From Coriobacteriia bacterium (lineage in GTDB: Bacteria; Actinomycetota; Coriobacteriia; Coriobacteriales; UMGS124): 64,000 nucleotides of DNA. Below the pieces are notes generated by a model. That model did no database searches and had not been told where the DNA came from. It saw nothing but the letters and a program-made list of their open reading frames with translations. This document shows, in pieces, positions 8,749-17,622 of this stretch; the stretch's first letter is position 1; each line of letters opens with the position of its first letter. The stretch covers positions 62,001 to 126,000 of the forward strand of contig JAGZEG010000003.1 in the NCBI GenBank assembly GCA_018368455.1, in the 5' to 3' direction. Made by a program: the position numbers and the translations under genes.

Positions 8749-8951
8749 GGCAACCGCTCCCTGCGCGCCGAACACGACGTCCGACCGAGCGAGGGCGACG
8801 CCAATTTTCGCGGGCTCGCGTGCGTCTTGCGGGCCCGCACCTCTCCTTCCGCCGCGTCGTGCGGTCGGGAGGCCCTTGTCGCACATATCCGCGCGCGGTT
8901 CGACACGCATAGGCTGAGGCCGCGCCGCCTCTACATAAAGGAGCGTCATCC

Positions 8952-9956
8952 ATGATTGCTGTCATCAAGCCCGGCACGACGTCCGAGCAGCTCGACAACC
9001 TCGTCACGTGGCTCAAGAGCAAGGGCCTCGACGTCAACATCTCGGGCAGCGAGTCCACGGTCGTCGGCCTCATTGGCGACACGAGCCGCGTCGACAAGGA
9101 CCTGCTCGAGTCCATGGACATCATCGAGTCGGTCACGCGCGTCTCCGAGCCGTTCAAGCAGGCGAACCGCAAGTTCCACCCCGAGGACACCGTCGTCGAC
9201 TGCGGCCACGGCGTGCTCGTGGGCGGCGGCCACTTCCAGGTCATCGCCGGCCCGTGCTCCGTCGAGGGCGAGAACCTGTTCGAGATCGCCCGCGCCGTGA
9301 AGGCCGCCGGCGCCACGATGCTGCGCGGCGGCGCGTTCAAGCCGCGCACGAGCCCCTATGCCAACCAGGGCATGGGCAAAGCCGGCCTCGAGCTGCTCGT
9401 CGAGGCGCGCCGCCAGACGGGCATGCCCATCGTCACCGAGATCATGGACGTGCGCGACGTGCAGCTGTTCGTCGACATGGACATCGACGTCCTGCAGGTG
9501 GGCGCCCGCAACTCGCAGAACTTCAACCTGCTTCGCGAGGTGGGCAAGACGGGCCGCCCCGTGCTACTCAAGCGCGGCATGGCCGGCACGATCGACGAGC
9601 TGCTCATGAGCGCCGAGTACATCATGAGCGAGGGCAACCACAACGTTATGCTGTGCGAGCGCGGCATCCGCACGTTCGAGCAGCGCACGCGCAACACGTT
9701 CGACCTCAACGCCGTGCCCGTGCTGCACTACCTGACGCACCTGCCCGTCATCGCCGACCCGAGCCACTCGACGGGTTACAACCGCTACGTGAGCCCTATG
9801 GCGCTTGCGGCGACTGCGTGCGGGGCGGACGGCCTGGAGATCGAGGTGCACAACTGCCCGTCGTGCGCCTGGTCCGACGGCCCGCAGGCCCTGCTGCCCG
9901 ACCAGTTCGCCGCACTCATGCCCCAGGTGCGCGCCATCCGAGAGGTCGTGGCGTAA
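8952..9956 (+). CDS. aroF: 3-deoxy-7-phosphoheptulonate (DAHP) synthase, type I-beta with N-terminal regulatory domain
   Basis: First committed step of the shikimate pathway: phosphoenolpyruvate plus erythrose-4-phosphate to DAHP. Residues 1-70 form a ferredoxin-like regulatory domain of the Thermotoga type, which in relatives mediates feedback inhibition by Tyr or Phe. The barrel follows with GPCSVE, RGGAFKPRTSPYANQG, LLKRGMAGT and ADPSHSTGYNRYV. The start is preceded by AAAGGAG. The stop codon overlaps the tyrA start (TAATG), so translation is probably coupled. This is the first gene of the aromatic cluster. Confidence 0.95.
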   Translation: MIAVIKPGTTSEQLDNLVTWLKSKGLDVNISGSESTVVGLIGDTSRVDKDLLESMDIIESVTRVSEPFKQANRKFHPEDTVVDCGHGVLVGGGHFQVIAGPCSVEGENLFEIARAVKAAGATMLRGGAFKPRTSPYANQGMGKAGLELLVEARRQTGMPIVTEIMDVRDVQLFVDMDIDVLQVGARNSQNFNLLREVGKTGRPVLLKRGMAGTIDELLMSAEYIMSEGNHNVMLCERGIRTFEQRTRNTFDLNAVPVLHYLTHLPVIADPSHSTGYNRYVSPMALAATACGADGLEIEVHNCPSCAWSDGPQALLPDQFAALMPQVRAIREVVA

Positions 9957-10855
9957 TGGCGGGCGAGGAGGGGCAGACGGCGCGCATCGCAGGCCAGCGC
10001 GGAGAGCGGCCCACGGTCGGCATCGTCGGACTCGGCCTCATCGGCGGCTCGTTCGCCAAGGCGTATCGCAAGGCCGGCTGGCGCGTGTACGCGTTCGACC
10101 TCGACGCAGACGTCATGGGTGCGGCGCGCGTCGAGACGATCGATGGCGCGCTCGATGACGCGACGATCCCCCAGTGCGACCTCGTGCTGCTGGCCGTCTA
10201 TCCCGGGGCGGCCATCGGCTGGCTGTGCGAGCACGCCGACGACCTTGCGGGCGACACGCTTGTCATTGACTGCTGCGGTGTCAAGCGCGAGGTATGCGAC
10301 GCCTGCCTGCCGCTGGCGCAGGGCCGGGGCTTCACGTTCGTGGGCGGCCACCCCATGGCCGGTGCTCAGTACTCCGGCTTCAAGTACGCGCGCGCCAACC
10401 TCTACCACGGCGCGCCGATGGTCATCGTCCCGCCGCGCACGGACGACATGGCGCTGCTCGACCGCATCAAGTGCGCCCTGGAGCCGGCGGGCTTCGGGAG
10501 CATCTGCGTCACGACCGCCGAGGAGCACGACCGCCGCATCGCCTACACGTCGCAGCTCGCCCACGTCGTGAGCAACGCCTACATCAAGAGCCCGACCGCC
10601 CAGGGCCACAAGGGCTTCTCGGCGGGCAGCTATCGCGACATGACGCGCGTGGCCTGGCTCAACGAGAACATGTGGACGGAGCTGTTCCTCGACGACGCCG
10701 ACAACCTGCTGACGGAGCTCGACCTCGTCATCGCCTCGCTGGGGGAGTACCGCGAGGCGCTGGCGAGCCGTGACGCCGACCGCCTGCGCGAGCTGCTGCG
10801 CGACGGCCGCATCGCCAAGGAGAATGCCGAGCGCCGGATCGCAGGTGAGCGCTGA
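9956..10855 (+). CDS. tyrA: Prephenate dehydrogenase
   Basis: Oxidatively decarboxylates prephenate to 4-hydroxyphenylpyruvate for tyrosine synthesis. It is 299 residues. Seen: the N-terminal NAD-binding GIVGLGLIGGSFAKAY motif (about 21-36), the VGGHPMAG substrate block, and the conserved YTSQLAHVVSNA and GFSAGSYRDMTRVAW segments. No ACT domain follows. The start codon overlaps the aroF stop and its own stop overlaps aroB (ATGA), giving a tightly coupled aroF-tyrA-aroB unit. The first 20 residues are a variable extension. Confidence 0.92.
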   Translation: MAGEEGQTARIAGQRGERPTVGIVGLGLIGGSFAKAYRKAGWRVYAFDLDADVMGAARVETIDGALDDATIPQCDLVLLAVYPGAAIGWLCEHADDLAGDTLVIDCCGVKREVCDACLPLAQGRGFTFVGGHPMAGAQYSGFKYARANLYHGAPMVIVPPRTDDMALLDRIKCALEPAGFGSICVTTAEEHDRRIAYTSQLAHVVSNAYIKSPTAQGHKGFSAGSYRDMTRVAWLNENMWTELFLDDADNLLTELDLVIASLGEYREALASRDADRLRELLRDGRIAKENAERRIAGER

Positions 10856-12057
10856 TGGACGCGGTGGAGGAGCTCGGTGCGGTGCTCATAGACAGCGCCG
10901 CGGGCTCGCGGGCCCTCGGATCGCCTGACGAGCGCGACCGGGTCGGGGAGCGCGGCGAACGGCTCATCCGCGTCGAGGCGTCGGGGTCGTATGACGTCGC
11001 CGTGGGGCGCGGCCTGCTCGACGAGGTTGGCGCGCGCGTCAGGGCCGCGTTGCCGGCCGCCGACGCCGCCGTGCTCGTCGTGAGCGACGAGCACGTAGCG
11101 CCGCACTACGCCGCGCGCGTCGAGACGAGCCTGCGGTCGGCGGGCTTTGCGCCCACGACGCTTGTGCTGCCGGCGGGCGAGCCCACGAAGTGCCTGGCGA
11201 ACCTGGGTCGCGTGCTGGAAGCGGCGGCTGAGGCGGGGCTCACGCGCCAATCGACGATCGTCGCGCTCGGCGGCGGCGTCATCGGAGACCTCGCGGGCTT
11301 CGCGGCGGCGACGTACATGCGCGGCTGCCACCTCGTGCAGGTCGCGACGTCGCTGCTCGCGATGGTGGACTCGTCGGTGGGCGGCAAGACGGCCATCGAC
11401 CTGCCGCAGGGCAAGAACCTCGCCGGCGCGTTCTACCAGCCGTCTCTCGTGCTGTGCGACCTGGACGTGCTTGCCACGCTGCCTCCCGAGTTCTGGGCGG
11501 ACGGCACGGGCGAGATCGTCAAGTACGGCATCATGTGCGACCCCGAGCTGTTCGAGTGGCTCAACGCTCCGCTTGCGCCGCAGGTCGAGCGCGTCGTGGC
11601 CCGCTGCGTCGCCATCAAGCGCGACGTCGTCGAGGCCGACGAGCGCGAGGGCGGCCTGCGCAAGCTGCTGAACCTTGGGCACACGGTCGGCCACGCCATA
11701 GAGCGGCTGAGCGGCTTTGGCGTGTCGCACGGGCGCGCCGTCGCCGCCGGCTGCGCCATCATGGCGCGGGCGTGCGCGGCGAAGGGCCTGTGCTCGGCGG
11801 ACGTCGCCGCGCGCGTCGAGGCCCAGTTGCGCGTGCACGGCTTGCCGACGGGCTGCGACTACGCGCCGCATGACCTGTACGAGGCGGCGCTGTCCGACAA
11901 GAAGCGCGTCGGCTCCACGATGGACGTTATCACCGTGCGCGACGTCGGCCACACCGAGGTGCGCAGGCTCGACCTGCCCGCGTTCGAAGCGCTTGTTGCC
12001 GCTGGCGTCTCCGGCTCGTCTGGGGAGCCCGGTCGTACAATGACAGCCGATCTGTAG
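10855..12057 (+). CDS. aroB: 3-dehydroquinate synthase
   Basis: NAD- and divalent-metal-dependent cyclisation of DAHP to 3-dehydroquinate, the second shikimate step. Seen: GGGVIGDLAGFAAATYMRG, the VDSSVGGKTAID motif, and the metal ligands in DGTGEIVKYG (Glu), LNLGHTVGHAIE (His) and the SHGRAVAAG histidine. The 400-residue protein has about 38 extra N-terminal residues before the conserved IRVEASGSYDVAVGRG; translation may begin at the ATGA overlap with tyrA. The C-terminal 20 residues are also variable. Confidence 0.95.
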   Translation: MDAVEELGAVLIDSAAGSRALGSPDERDRVGERGERLIRVEASGSYDVAVGRGLLDEVGARVRAALPAADAAVLVVSDEHVAPHYAARVETSLRSAGFAPTTLVLPAGEPTKCLANLGRVLEAAAEAGLTRQSTIVALGGGVIGDLAGFAAATYMRGCHLVQVATSLLAMVDSSVGGKTAIDLPQGKNLAGAFYQPSLVLCDLDVLATLPPEFWADGTGEIVKYGIMCDPELFEWLNAPLAPQVERVVARCVAIKRDVVEADEREGGLRKLLNLGHTVGHAIERLSGFGVSHGRAVAAGCAIMARACAAKGLCSADVAARVEAQLRVHGLPTGCDYAPHDLYEAALSDKKRVGSTMDVITVRDVGHTEVRRLDLPAFEALVAAGVSGSSGEPGRTMTADL

Positions 12058-12145
12058 GAAACCGCTGTCGACAGGCGGGCGGACGGTGTTCTCCTCGGAG
12101 GCTCGCCGTATCGCGCCCGCCGCATCGAAGGGAGTTCTGCGCTCC

Positions 12146-13552
12146 ATGGCCCACGTCGTCACCGCAACGATCTGTCCCCGCCCGCTCTCGGGCGAGGTTC
12201 CCGCCATCGCGTCGAAGTCCGCCGCCCATCGCATGCTCGTCGCTGCCGCTCTGGCCGACGCGCCCACGGAGGTGCGCTGCGCCACGACGTCGCGCGACAT
12301 CGAGGCGACGTGCCGCTGCCTCGGGGCGCTCGGCGCCGTTATCGAGCGCGTGCCGGGCGGCTTTCACGTCCAGCCCATCCCGCGCACCGACGACGGATGC
12401 GTGCTCGAGGAGCACCGCTACCGCGTGCTCGACTGCGACGAGAGCGGCTCGACGCTGCGCTTCATGCTGCCCGTGAGCTTTGCGCTGGGGGCTGACGCCA
12501 TATTCATGGGGTCTGGACGGCTGCCGGAGCGGCCGCTGTCCCCTCTGCGCGAGCAGCTTGAGGCGCACGGCTGCAAGATGTCGCCGAAGGGGGCGTGGCC
12601 CCTGGCGACGGAGGGGCGCCTCGAGCCGGGGACGTTCACGCTGCCGGGCAACGTATCGTCGCAGTTCACGACCGGCCTGCTGCTCGCCCTGCCGCTCGTT
12701 GGCAGCGCGAGCACCATCGTCATCCAGCCGCCCGTCGAGTCGCGCCCCTACGTCGTCATGACGACGGAGGTGCTCGCGAAGTTCGGCGTGCGCGTGTCCA
12801 ACTCCGTGGACGGCTCCATCTACGAGGTCACGTCGTCGACGCCCTACCGCACGCCGGACATCGTCAACGTCGAGGGTGATTGGTCCAACGCCGCCTTCTG
12901 GCTGTGCGCCGGCGCCCTGGGGAGCCGGTCCATCACGGTGCGCAACGTCGACCTGGGTACGGAGCAGGGCGACCTTGCCGTGCTTGACGTGCTCGGCCAG
13001 TTCGGCGCGCATGTGCGCGTGCATCCCGGCGAGGGCTGGGCGACGGCGTGCGGCGTCGACCCGCAGACGGGCGAGCCCTGCCAGCTGCGCGGCACGACGA
13101 TCGACGCGGCGGACATTCCCGACCTCGTGCCTGTGCTGTCCGTCGTGGCGGCGTGCGCCGAGGGCGACACGCGCGTCATCAACGCGGGTCGTCTGCGCAT
13201 CAAGGAGTCCGACCGCCTTGCGACGACGCACGCGATGCTCGCAGCGCTTGGCGTGGGTGTCGAGGAGCTGGACGACGGCCTCATCATCCACGGGTGCGGC
13301 GGGCAAGCGCCGCTCGTCGTTGGCGAGGACGGCTCGCTTCCGGCCTGCCTGAGCGGCAACTCGGTGCTCTCGTCGCACAACGACCACCGCCTCGCCATGG
13401 CGGGCGCCGTGGCGGCCATCCGCGCCGACGGCCCGGTCACCATCACGGACGCCCAGGCGGTTGGCAAGTCCTACCCCGGGTTCTTTGACGACTATCGCCT
13501 GCTGGGCGGTTGCGTTGAGCTCGACGAGCACGAGTTCTCTGTGACGCGGTAG
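12146..13552 (+). CDS. aroA: 3-phosphoshikimate 1-carboxyvinyltransferase (EPSP synthase)
   Basis: Transfers the enolpyruvyl group from PEP to shikimate-3-phosphate. Seen: SKSAAHRMLVAAALA (shikimate-3-phosphate lysine and arginine), CDESGSTLRFMLP, the LPGNVSSQFTTGLLLALPL block, RIKESDRL and SHNDHRLAMAGA. At 468 residues it is slightly longer than usual. The start at 12146 is chosen for AAGGGAG 11 nt upstream and the family-like N-terminus; an in-frame ATG at 12086 would add 20 unrelated residues. It sits 88 nt after aroB and 37 nt before aroC, same strand. Confidence 0.94.
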   Translation: MAHVVTATICPRPLSGEVPAIASKSAAHRMLVAAALADAPTEVRCATTSRDIEATCRCLGALGAVIERVPGGFHVQPIPRTDDGCVLEEHRYRVLDCDESGSTLRFMLPVSFALGADAIFMGSGRLPERPLSPLREQLEAHGCKMSPKGAWPLATEGRLEPGTFTLPGNVSSQFTTGLLLALPLVGSASTIVIQPPVESRPYVVMTTEVLAKFGVRVSNSVDGSIYEVTSSTPYRTPDIVNVEGDWSNAAFWLCAGALGSRSITVRNVDLGTEQGDLAVLDVLGQFGAHVRVHPGEGWATACGVDPQTGEPCQLRGTTIDAADIPDLVPVLSVVAACAEGDTRVINAGRLRIKESDRLATTHAMLAALGVGVEELDDGLIIHGCGGQAPLVVGEDGSLPACLSGNSVLSSHNDHRLAMAGAVAAIRADGPVTITDAQAVGKSYPGFFDDYRLLGGCVELDEHEFSVTR

Positions 13553-13589
13553 CGTCCGATCGCACCTCTTTTAAGAAAGGAGCGGCCCC

Positions 13590-14687
13590 ATGGCCTCGAT
13601 ATACGGTCGTAACGTGCACGTCTCCATATTCGGCCAGTCACACTCGCGCGCCATCGGCGTCGTCGTCGACGGCCTGCCCGCCGGCGAGCACGTCGACCTT
13701 GACCGCCTCGCAAAGTTCATGACCCGGCGCGCTCCCGGCGGCAACGACTGGAGCACGCCGCGCAAGGAGGCCGACGCCCCCATCGTGCTCTCGGGCCTCA
13801 ACGCCGAGGGCAACACGTGCGGGGCGCCGCTCGCCATGATGATCGAGAACACGAACACGAGGCCGGGCGACTACGCCAACCTGCGCACGTGCCCGCGCCC
13901 CGGCCACGCCGACTACCCGAGCGCCGTCAAGTACGACGGCGAGCAGGACCCTACGGGTGGCGGGCACTTCTCCGGGCGCCTCACGGCCTGTATCGCGATG
14001 GCAGGTGGCGTTTGCCTGCAGGTGCTCGAGCGCTGCGGTGTGCACATCGGCGCGCACCTCGCCCGTGTGGGTGGCATCGACGACGCCCGCTTCGACCCGC
14101 TGCACGTGGGTGCCGAGGAGCTAGCGGCTCCCGGTGACAAGCTGTTCCCTGTTATCGACGACGCGGCGGGTGATCGCATGAAGGCAGCCATCGCCGCTGC
14201 GCGTGACGAGGACGACTCGGTGGGCGGCGTCGTGGAGTGCGCGGCGATCGGCCTGCCCGTCGGCCTGGGCGGCCCGCTGTTCGGCGGCCTGGAGGGCAGC
14301 ATCTCCTACGCGCTGTTCGGCGTGCCGGCGGTGAAGGGCGTCGAGTTCGGTGCGGGCTTCGGGGCGTCCGACCTGCGGGGCTCGCAGGACAACGACCCCT
14401 ATGTCGTCGAGGACGGGCAGGTGCGCTGTCGTACGAACAACGCCGGCGGCATCCTCGGTGGCATCTCGACGGGCATGCCGCTCATCGTGCGCGCGGCGTT
14501 CAAGCCGGCGTCTTCCATCGCGCGCGAGCAGGACACCGTTGACCTGGCGACGATGCAGCCCACGAAGATCGTCGTGAAGGGCCGCCACGACCCCTGCGTC
14601 GTGCCGCGCGCTGTTCCCGTCGTTGAGGCGGCTGTGGCGCTGGCGCTGATGGATGCCATGTTGGATGCGCCCGGCGCCGCTAATTAA
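13590..14687 (+). CDS. aroC: Chorismate synthase
   Basis: FMN-dependent anti-elimination of phosphate from EPSP to give chorismate, the branch point for Phe, Tyr, folate and menaquinone. Seen: the N-terminal GQSHSRAIGVVVDGLPAG signature, GHADYPSAVKYD, and RTNNAGGILGGISTGMPLI near 270-290. The usual length (365 residues) and a strong AAGAAAGGAG site support the start. It ends the first half of the aromatic cluster; a pair of hairpin repeats separates it from pheA. Confidence 0.95.
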   Translation: MASIYGRNVHVSIFGQSHSRAIGVVVDGLPAGEHVDLDRLAKFMTRRAPGGNDWSTPRKEADAPIVLSGLNAEGNTCGAPLAMMIENTNTRPGDYANLRTCPRPGHADYPSAVKYDGEQDPTGGGHFSGRLTACIAMAGGVCLQVLERCGVHIGAHLARVGGIDDARFDPLHVGAEELAAPGDKLFPVIDDAAGDRMKAAIAAARDEDDSVGGVVECAAIGLPVGLGGPLFGGLEGSISYALFGVPAVKGVEFGAGFGASDLRGSQDNDPYVVEDGQVRCRTNNAGGILGGISTGMPLIVRAAFKPASSIAREQDTVDLATMQPTKIVVKGRHDPCVVPRAVPVVEAAVALALMDAMLDAPGAAN

Positions 14688-14689
14688 CG

Positions 14690-14815
14690 TGCTGGCAGGG
14701 CGCCGGCTGTGGCACCCCATCTGCTGCGTTCCCCGGTGGGCTCACGTATGTCCAATACGCATCGCCACCGGGCGCCTTGCATCTGGGGCACCACAGACGC
14801 CGCTTCGTTGTAGGT
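14690..14815. repeat. Structured repeat family 1, copy A
   Basis: Long imperfect hairpin in the 328-nt gap between aroC and pheA. Inner arms CCCGGTGG (14732-14739) and CCACCGGG (14765-14772) enclose ACGTA (14744-14748) and TACG (14756-14759). Outer arms around GCTGTGGCACCCCA and TGGGGCACCACAG also pair imperfectly. The left flank reads TGCGTT and the right flank CGCCTTG. The same plan recurs in copies B, C and D with different but complementary arms. Confidence 0.75.
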
Positions 14816-14820
14816 TGCTC

Positions 14821-14945
14821 TACTGGCAGGGCGCCGGCTGTGGCACGCCGCCCGCTGCGTTCCCCAGGAGCTCACGTATGTCCAATACGCTTCACTCCTG
14901 GGCGCCTTGCGGGCGACGCACCACAGACGCCGCTCCGTTCTCGGT
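14821..14945. repeat. Structured repeat family 1, copy B
   Basis: Tandem neighbour of copy A. Inner arms CCCAGGAG (14873-14880) and CTCCTGGG (14895-14902) replace copy A's arms with compensating changes. The ACGTATGTCCAATACG loop core, the TGCGTT left flank and the CGCCTTG right flank are kept. The outer arms CGCCGCCCGC and GCGGGCGACG also pair. The remaining 70 nt before pheA show no clear feature. Confidence 0.75.
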
Positions 14946-15015
14946 TTGTGCTGGGGCGGCATCGCTGTGCTCGCCGCTCCGTTGGTCGAGGTCGCTTTTT
15001 CCGTAAGGGGTGGGT

Positions 15016-16200
15016 ATGACTGATTCCGCGTCTGACAACATTACGCCGGTGACGCCGGAGGAGCTGGCGGGGCTGCGCGCCCAGATGGACGCCATCAACA
15101 CCGACATGCTCGAGCTGTTCGAGCGCCGCATGGACGTCGCCGCTGCCATCGCCGACGCCAAGCGCGCCTCGGGCCGCCCCGTCGCCGACTTCACGCGCGA
15201 GCGCCAGATCCTCGCGGAGGTGGCCGACAAGGCGCGTCCCGGCATGGACGGCTACGCGACGGTGCTGTTCTCGCTGCTCATGGAGATGAGCCGCGGCTAT
15301 CAGGAGCGGCGCCTCCACCCGCAGAGCTCGCTGCGCACCCGCATCGCCGACGCCATCGCGCGTACGCCGGCCATGTTCCCTCCCAAGGCCGTCGTTGCCT
15401 GCCAGGGCGTCGAGGGCGCCTACTCGCAGATGGCGTGTGACAAGCTGTTCAAGCATCCCTCCATCATGTACTTCTCCAGCTTCGAGGGCGTGTTCAAGGC
15501 CGTGGACGAGGGCCTGTGCGCCTTTGGCATCCTGCCGATCGAGAACTCGACGGCCGGCACGGTCAACCGCGTCTACGACCTGATGATGGAGCACGAGTTC
15601 CACATCGCCCGCACCGTTCGCCTCAAGGTCGATCACTGCCTGCTCGCCAAGCCGGGCGTGCGCCTCGAGGACGTTCGCGAGATCCACAGCCACGAGCAGG
15701 CCATCTCGCAGTGCTCGACATTCCTCGCCGGGCTCAAGGGCGTACGCGTCGTGCCGGAGGCCAATACGGCTGCCGCGGCTCAGGCCGTCGCGAGTTCCGA
15801 CCGCACCGACGTCGCCGTGCTGGCGTCGAGCCGCTGCGCCGAGCTGTACGACCTCAGCGTGCTGCAGCGCAGCGTGCAGGACGTCGGCAATAACTACACG
15901 CGCTTCGCCTGCATCACGAAGGACCTGCAGATCTATCCCGGGGCTGACCGCGCCTCGCTCATGATGGTGCTGCCACACCGTCCCGGCTCGCTCTACAAGA
16001 CGCTCGCGCGCTTCTATGCGGCCGACGTCAACCTGACAAAGCTCGAGAGCCGACCCATCCCCGGGCGCGACTTCGAGTTCATGTTCTACTTCGACCTCGA
16101 ACTGCCGGCTGTATCGCCGCAGTTTGACGAGCTGCTCGGTGAGCTCGAGGAGTTCTCCGAGGAGTTCAAGTACCTCGGCAGCTACTCCGAGCTGGCGTAG
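15016..16200 (+). CDS. pheA: Bifunctional chorismate mutase / prephenate dehydratase (P-protein)
   Basis: Converts chorismate to prephenate and then to phenylpyruvate for phenylalanine. Domains in order: AroQ-class chorismate mutase (about 13-95, LRAQMDAINTDMLELFERRM), prephenate dehydratase (about 115-295, with GVEGAYSQMAC, PIENSTAGTVNRVYDLM and NNYTRFACI), and a C-terminal ACT domain (about 310-394, with the ESRPIPGRDFEFMFY effector site). The start at 15016 (ATG) follows TAAGGGG by 5 nt; a GTG two codons earlier overlaps that site. It opens the second half of the aro cluster. Confidence 0.95.
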   Translation: MTDSASDNITPVTPEELAGLRAQMDAINTDMLELFERRMDVAAAIADAKRASGRPVADFTRERQILAEVADKARPGMDGYATVLFSLLMEMSRGYQERRLHPQSSLRTRIADAIARTPAMFPPKAVVACQGVEGAYSQMACDKLFKHPSIMYFSSFEGVFKAVDEGLCAFGILPIENSTAGTVNRVYDLMMEHEFHIARTVRLKVDHCLLAKPGVRLEDVREIHSHEQAISQCSTFLAGLKGVRVVPEANTAAAAQAVASSDRTDVAVLASSRCAELYDLSVLQRSVQDVGNNYTRFACITKDLQIYPGADRASLMMVLPHRPGSLYKTLARFYAADVNLTKLESRPIPGRDFEFMFYFDLELPAVSPQFDELLGELEEFSEEFKYLGSYSELA

Positions 16201-16237
16201 ACGGTACCCGATGCAACGCGTGGGCGAAGGGGGAGCG

Positions 16238-17557
16238 ATGGACGACGTGCTCGATGGGGGAACGGCCTGCGACGGCGTGCGCTACGGCCTGCTGGGCCGG
16301 GTGCTCGGCCACAGCCACTCGCCGACCATCCACAAGCTGCTGGGTTCGGCACCTTACGACTTGATCGAGCTGCCTGACGAGGACGCGGTGCGGCGCTTTC
16401 TGGCGAGTCCAGGTGCCTACCGCGGCCTCAACGTGACGATTCCCTACAAGAAGACGGCGCACGCCTGCTGCGACGAGCTTTCCGACGCGGCCCGCAGGCT
16501 GGGCAACGTCAACACGATCGTCGTGCGACCCAACGGCGAGCTGCGTGGCGACAACACGGACTACCACGGCTTTCTGCGCATGGTCGCCTCGACGGGCATC
16601 TCACCGAAGGGCCTCACGTGCCTCGTGCTGGGTGACGGGGGGGCGGCGTCCACGGCGCGTGCTGCCCTGGAGGACGCCGGCGCCGCAGAGGTGCTGACCG
16701 TATGCCGCAAGGGGCCGCTGACGTTCGAGGCCCTTGCGACCGATCCCCAGTTGCGCGCGCGGGTGGGCCTTGTCGCCAACGCGACGCCTGTCGGCATGTA
16801 TCCGCACGCCGCCGATGTGCCACTCGTGGATCCGGCGGACTTCCCGCAGCTGCGGTGTGTCGTCGACATGGTGTACAACCCGCTGCGCACGCGTCTCGTG
16901 CAGCGGGCCCGCGAGCTGGGCATTCCGTGCTCGGGTGGCCTGCTCATGCTCGTGGCGCAGGCCAAGCGCGCCTCCGACGAGTTCTTGGGGACACCGCGCC
17001 CCGACGCCCTCGAGGACGAGGTGTTTGCGCGCGTGCTCTTCGACCTGGCGACCGTGAGCCTCATCGGCATGCCTGGCAGCGGCAAGACGACGCTCGGTCG
17101 CGGCCTGGCGCACACGTGCGGCAGGGAGGTGCTCGACGTCGACGACCTTATTGTCGAGCAGGCGGGCATGCCCATCCCGCAGATCATGGCCGAAGAGGGC
17201 ATCGACGGCTTTCGCGCGCGAGAGACGGCGTGCACAGCGCAGGCCTGCGGGCACGGGGGACGCATCGTCGCATGCGGCGGCGGCGTTGTGACGCGGCCGG
17301 AGAACCTGCCGCTGCTGCGGGCCAACGGACCGATCGTGCTGCTGACGCGTGGGCTGGGCGCCGAGGAGGCTCAGGGGCTTGCTGTCGAAGGGCGCCCGCT
17401 CAGCCAGGCCCGCGGTGTTGAGGCGCTGCGTGTTGAGCGTGAGCCCCTCTACCGCGCCTGGGCCGACTTGGAGGTCGGTTCCGAGCCCGATCCCGCCGAC
17501 GTCGTGGCGAGGATACGCGCAGCCCTGCCCACCTGGCACACCCTGCGCCGGGCGTAG
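16238..17557 (+). CDS. aroE-aroK: Fused shikimate dehydrogenase - shikimate kinase
   Basis: A single 439-residue chain covering two consecutive shikimate steps. Residues about 1-270 are AroE: SHSPTIHKLL, NVTIPYKKTAH (catalytic Lys), GDNTDYHGF (catalytic Asp), the NADP loop VLGDGGAAST and NATPVGMYP. Residues about 272-439 are AroK: Walker A GMPGSGKTT, the DVDDLIVEQ motif, GFRARE and CGGGVVTRPENLPLL. The fusion is clean, with no stop or slippage between domains; the G7 run at 16637-16643 is in frame here. The start at 16238 follows AAGGGGGA. The gap to pheA is 37 nt. Confidence 0.93.
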   Translation: MDDVLDGGTACDGVRYGLLGRVLGHSHSPTIHKLLGSAPYDLIELPDEDAVRRFLASPGAYRGLNVTIPYKKTAHACCDELSDAARRLGNVNTIVVRPNGELRGDNTDYHGFLRMVASTGISPKGLTCLVLGDGGAASTARAALEDAGAAEVLTVCRKGPLTFEALATDPQLRARVGLVANATPVGMYPHAADVPLVDPADFPQLRCVVDMVYNPLRTRLVQRARELGIPCSGGLLMLVAQAKRASDEFLGTPRPDALEDEVFARVLFDLATVSLIGMPGSGKTTLGRGLAHTCGREVLDVDDLIVEQAGMPIPQIMAEEGIDGFRARETACTAQACGHGGRIVACGGGVVTRPENLPLLRANGPIVLLTRGLGAEEAQGLAVEGRPLSQARGVEALRVEREPLYRAWADLEVGSEPDPADVVARIRAALPTWHTLRRA

Positions 17558-17622
17558 ACAAACGACAGTATGAGCGGCGCCAGTGGATGGCTACGGGCGT
17601 TGCGACTTGGAGGTGCGTTACC

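Noticed and set aside
8749..8951. Possible T-box or aromatic-responsive riboswitch before aroF
   Set aside because: GC-rich hairpins are present, but no T-box sequence, anticodon-like loop order or known riboswitch core could be found.
14690..14945. Two adjacent repeats considered as a CRISPR array
   Set aside because: The units are about 130 nt, immediately adjacent, with variable arms inside the repeat and no unique spacers; no cas genes occur in the window.
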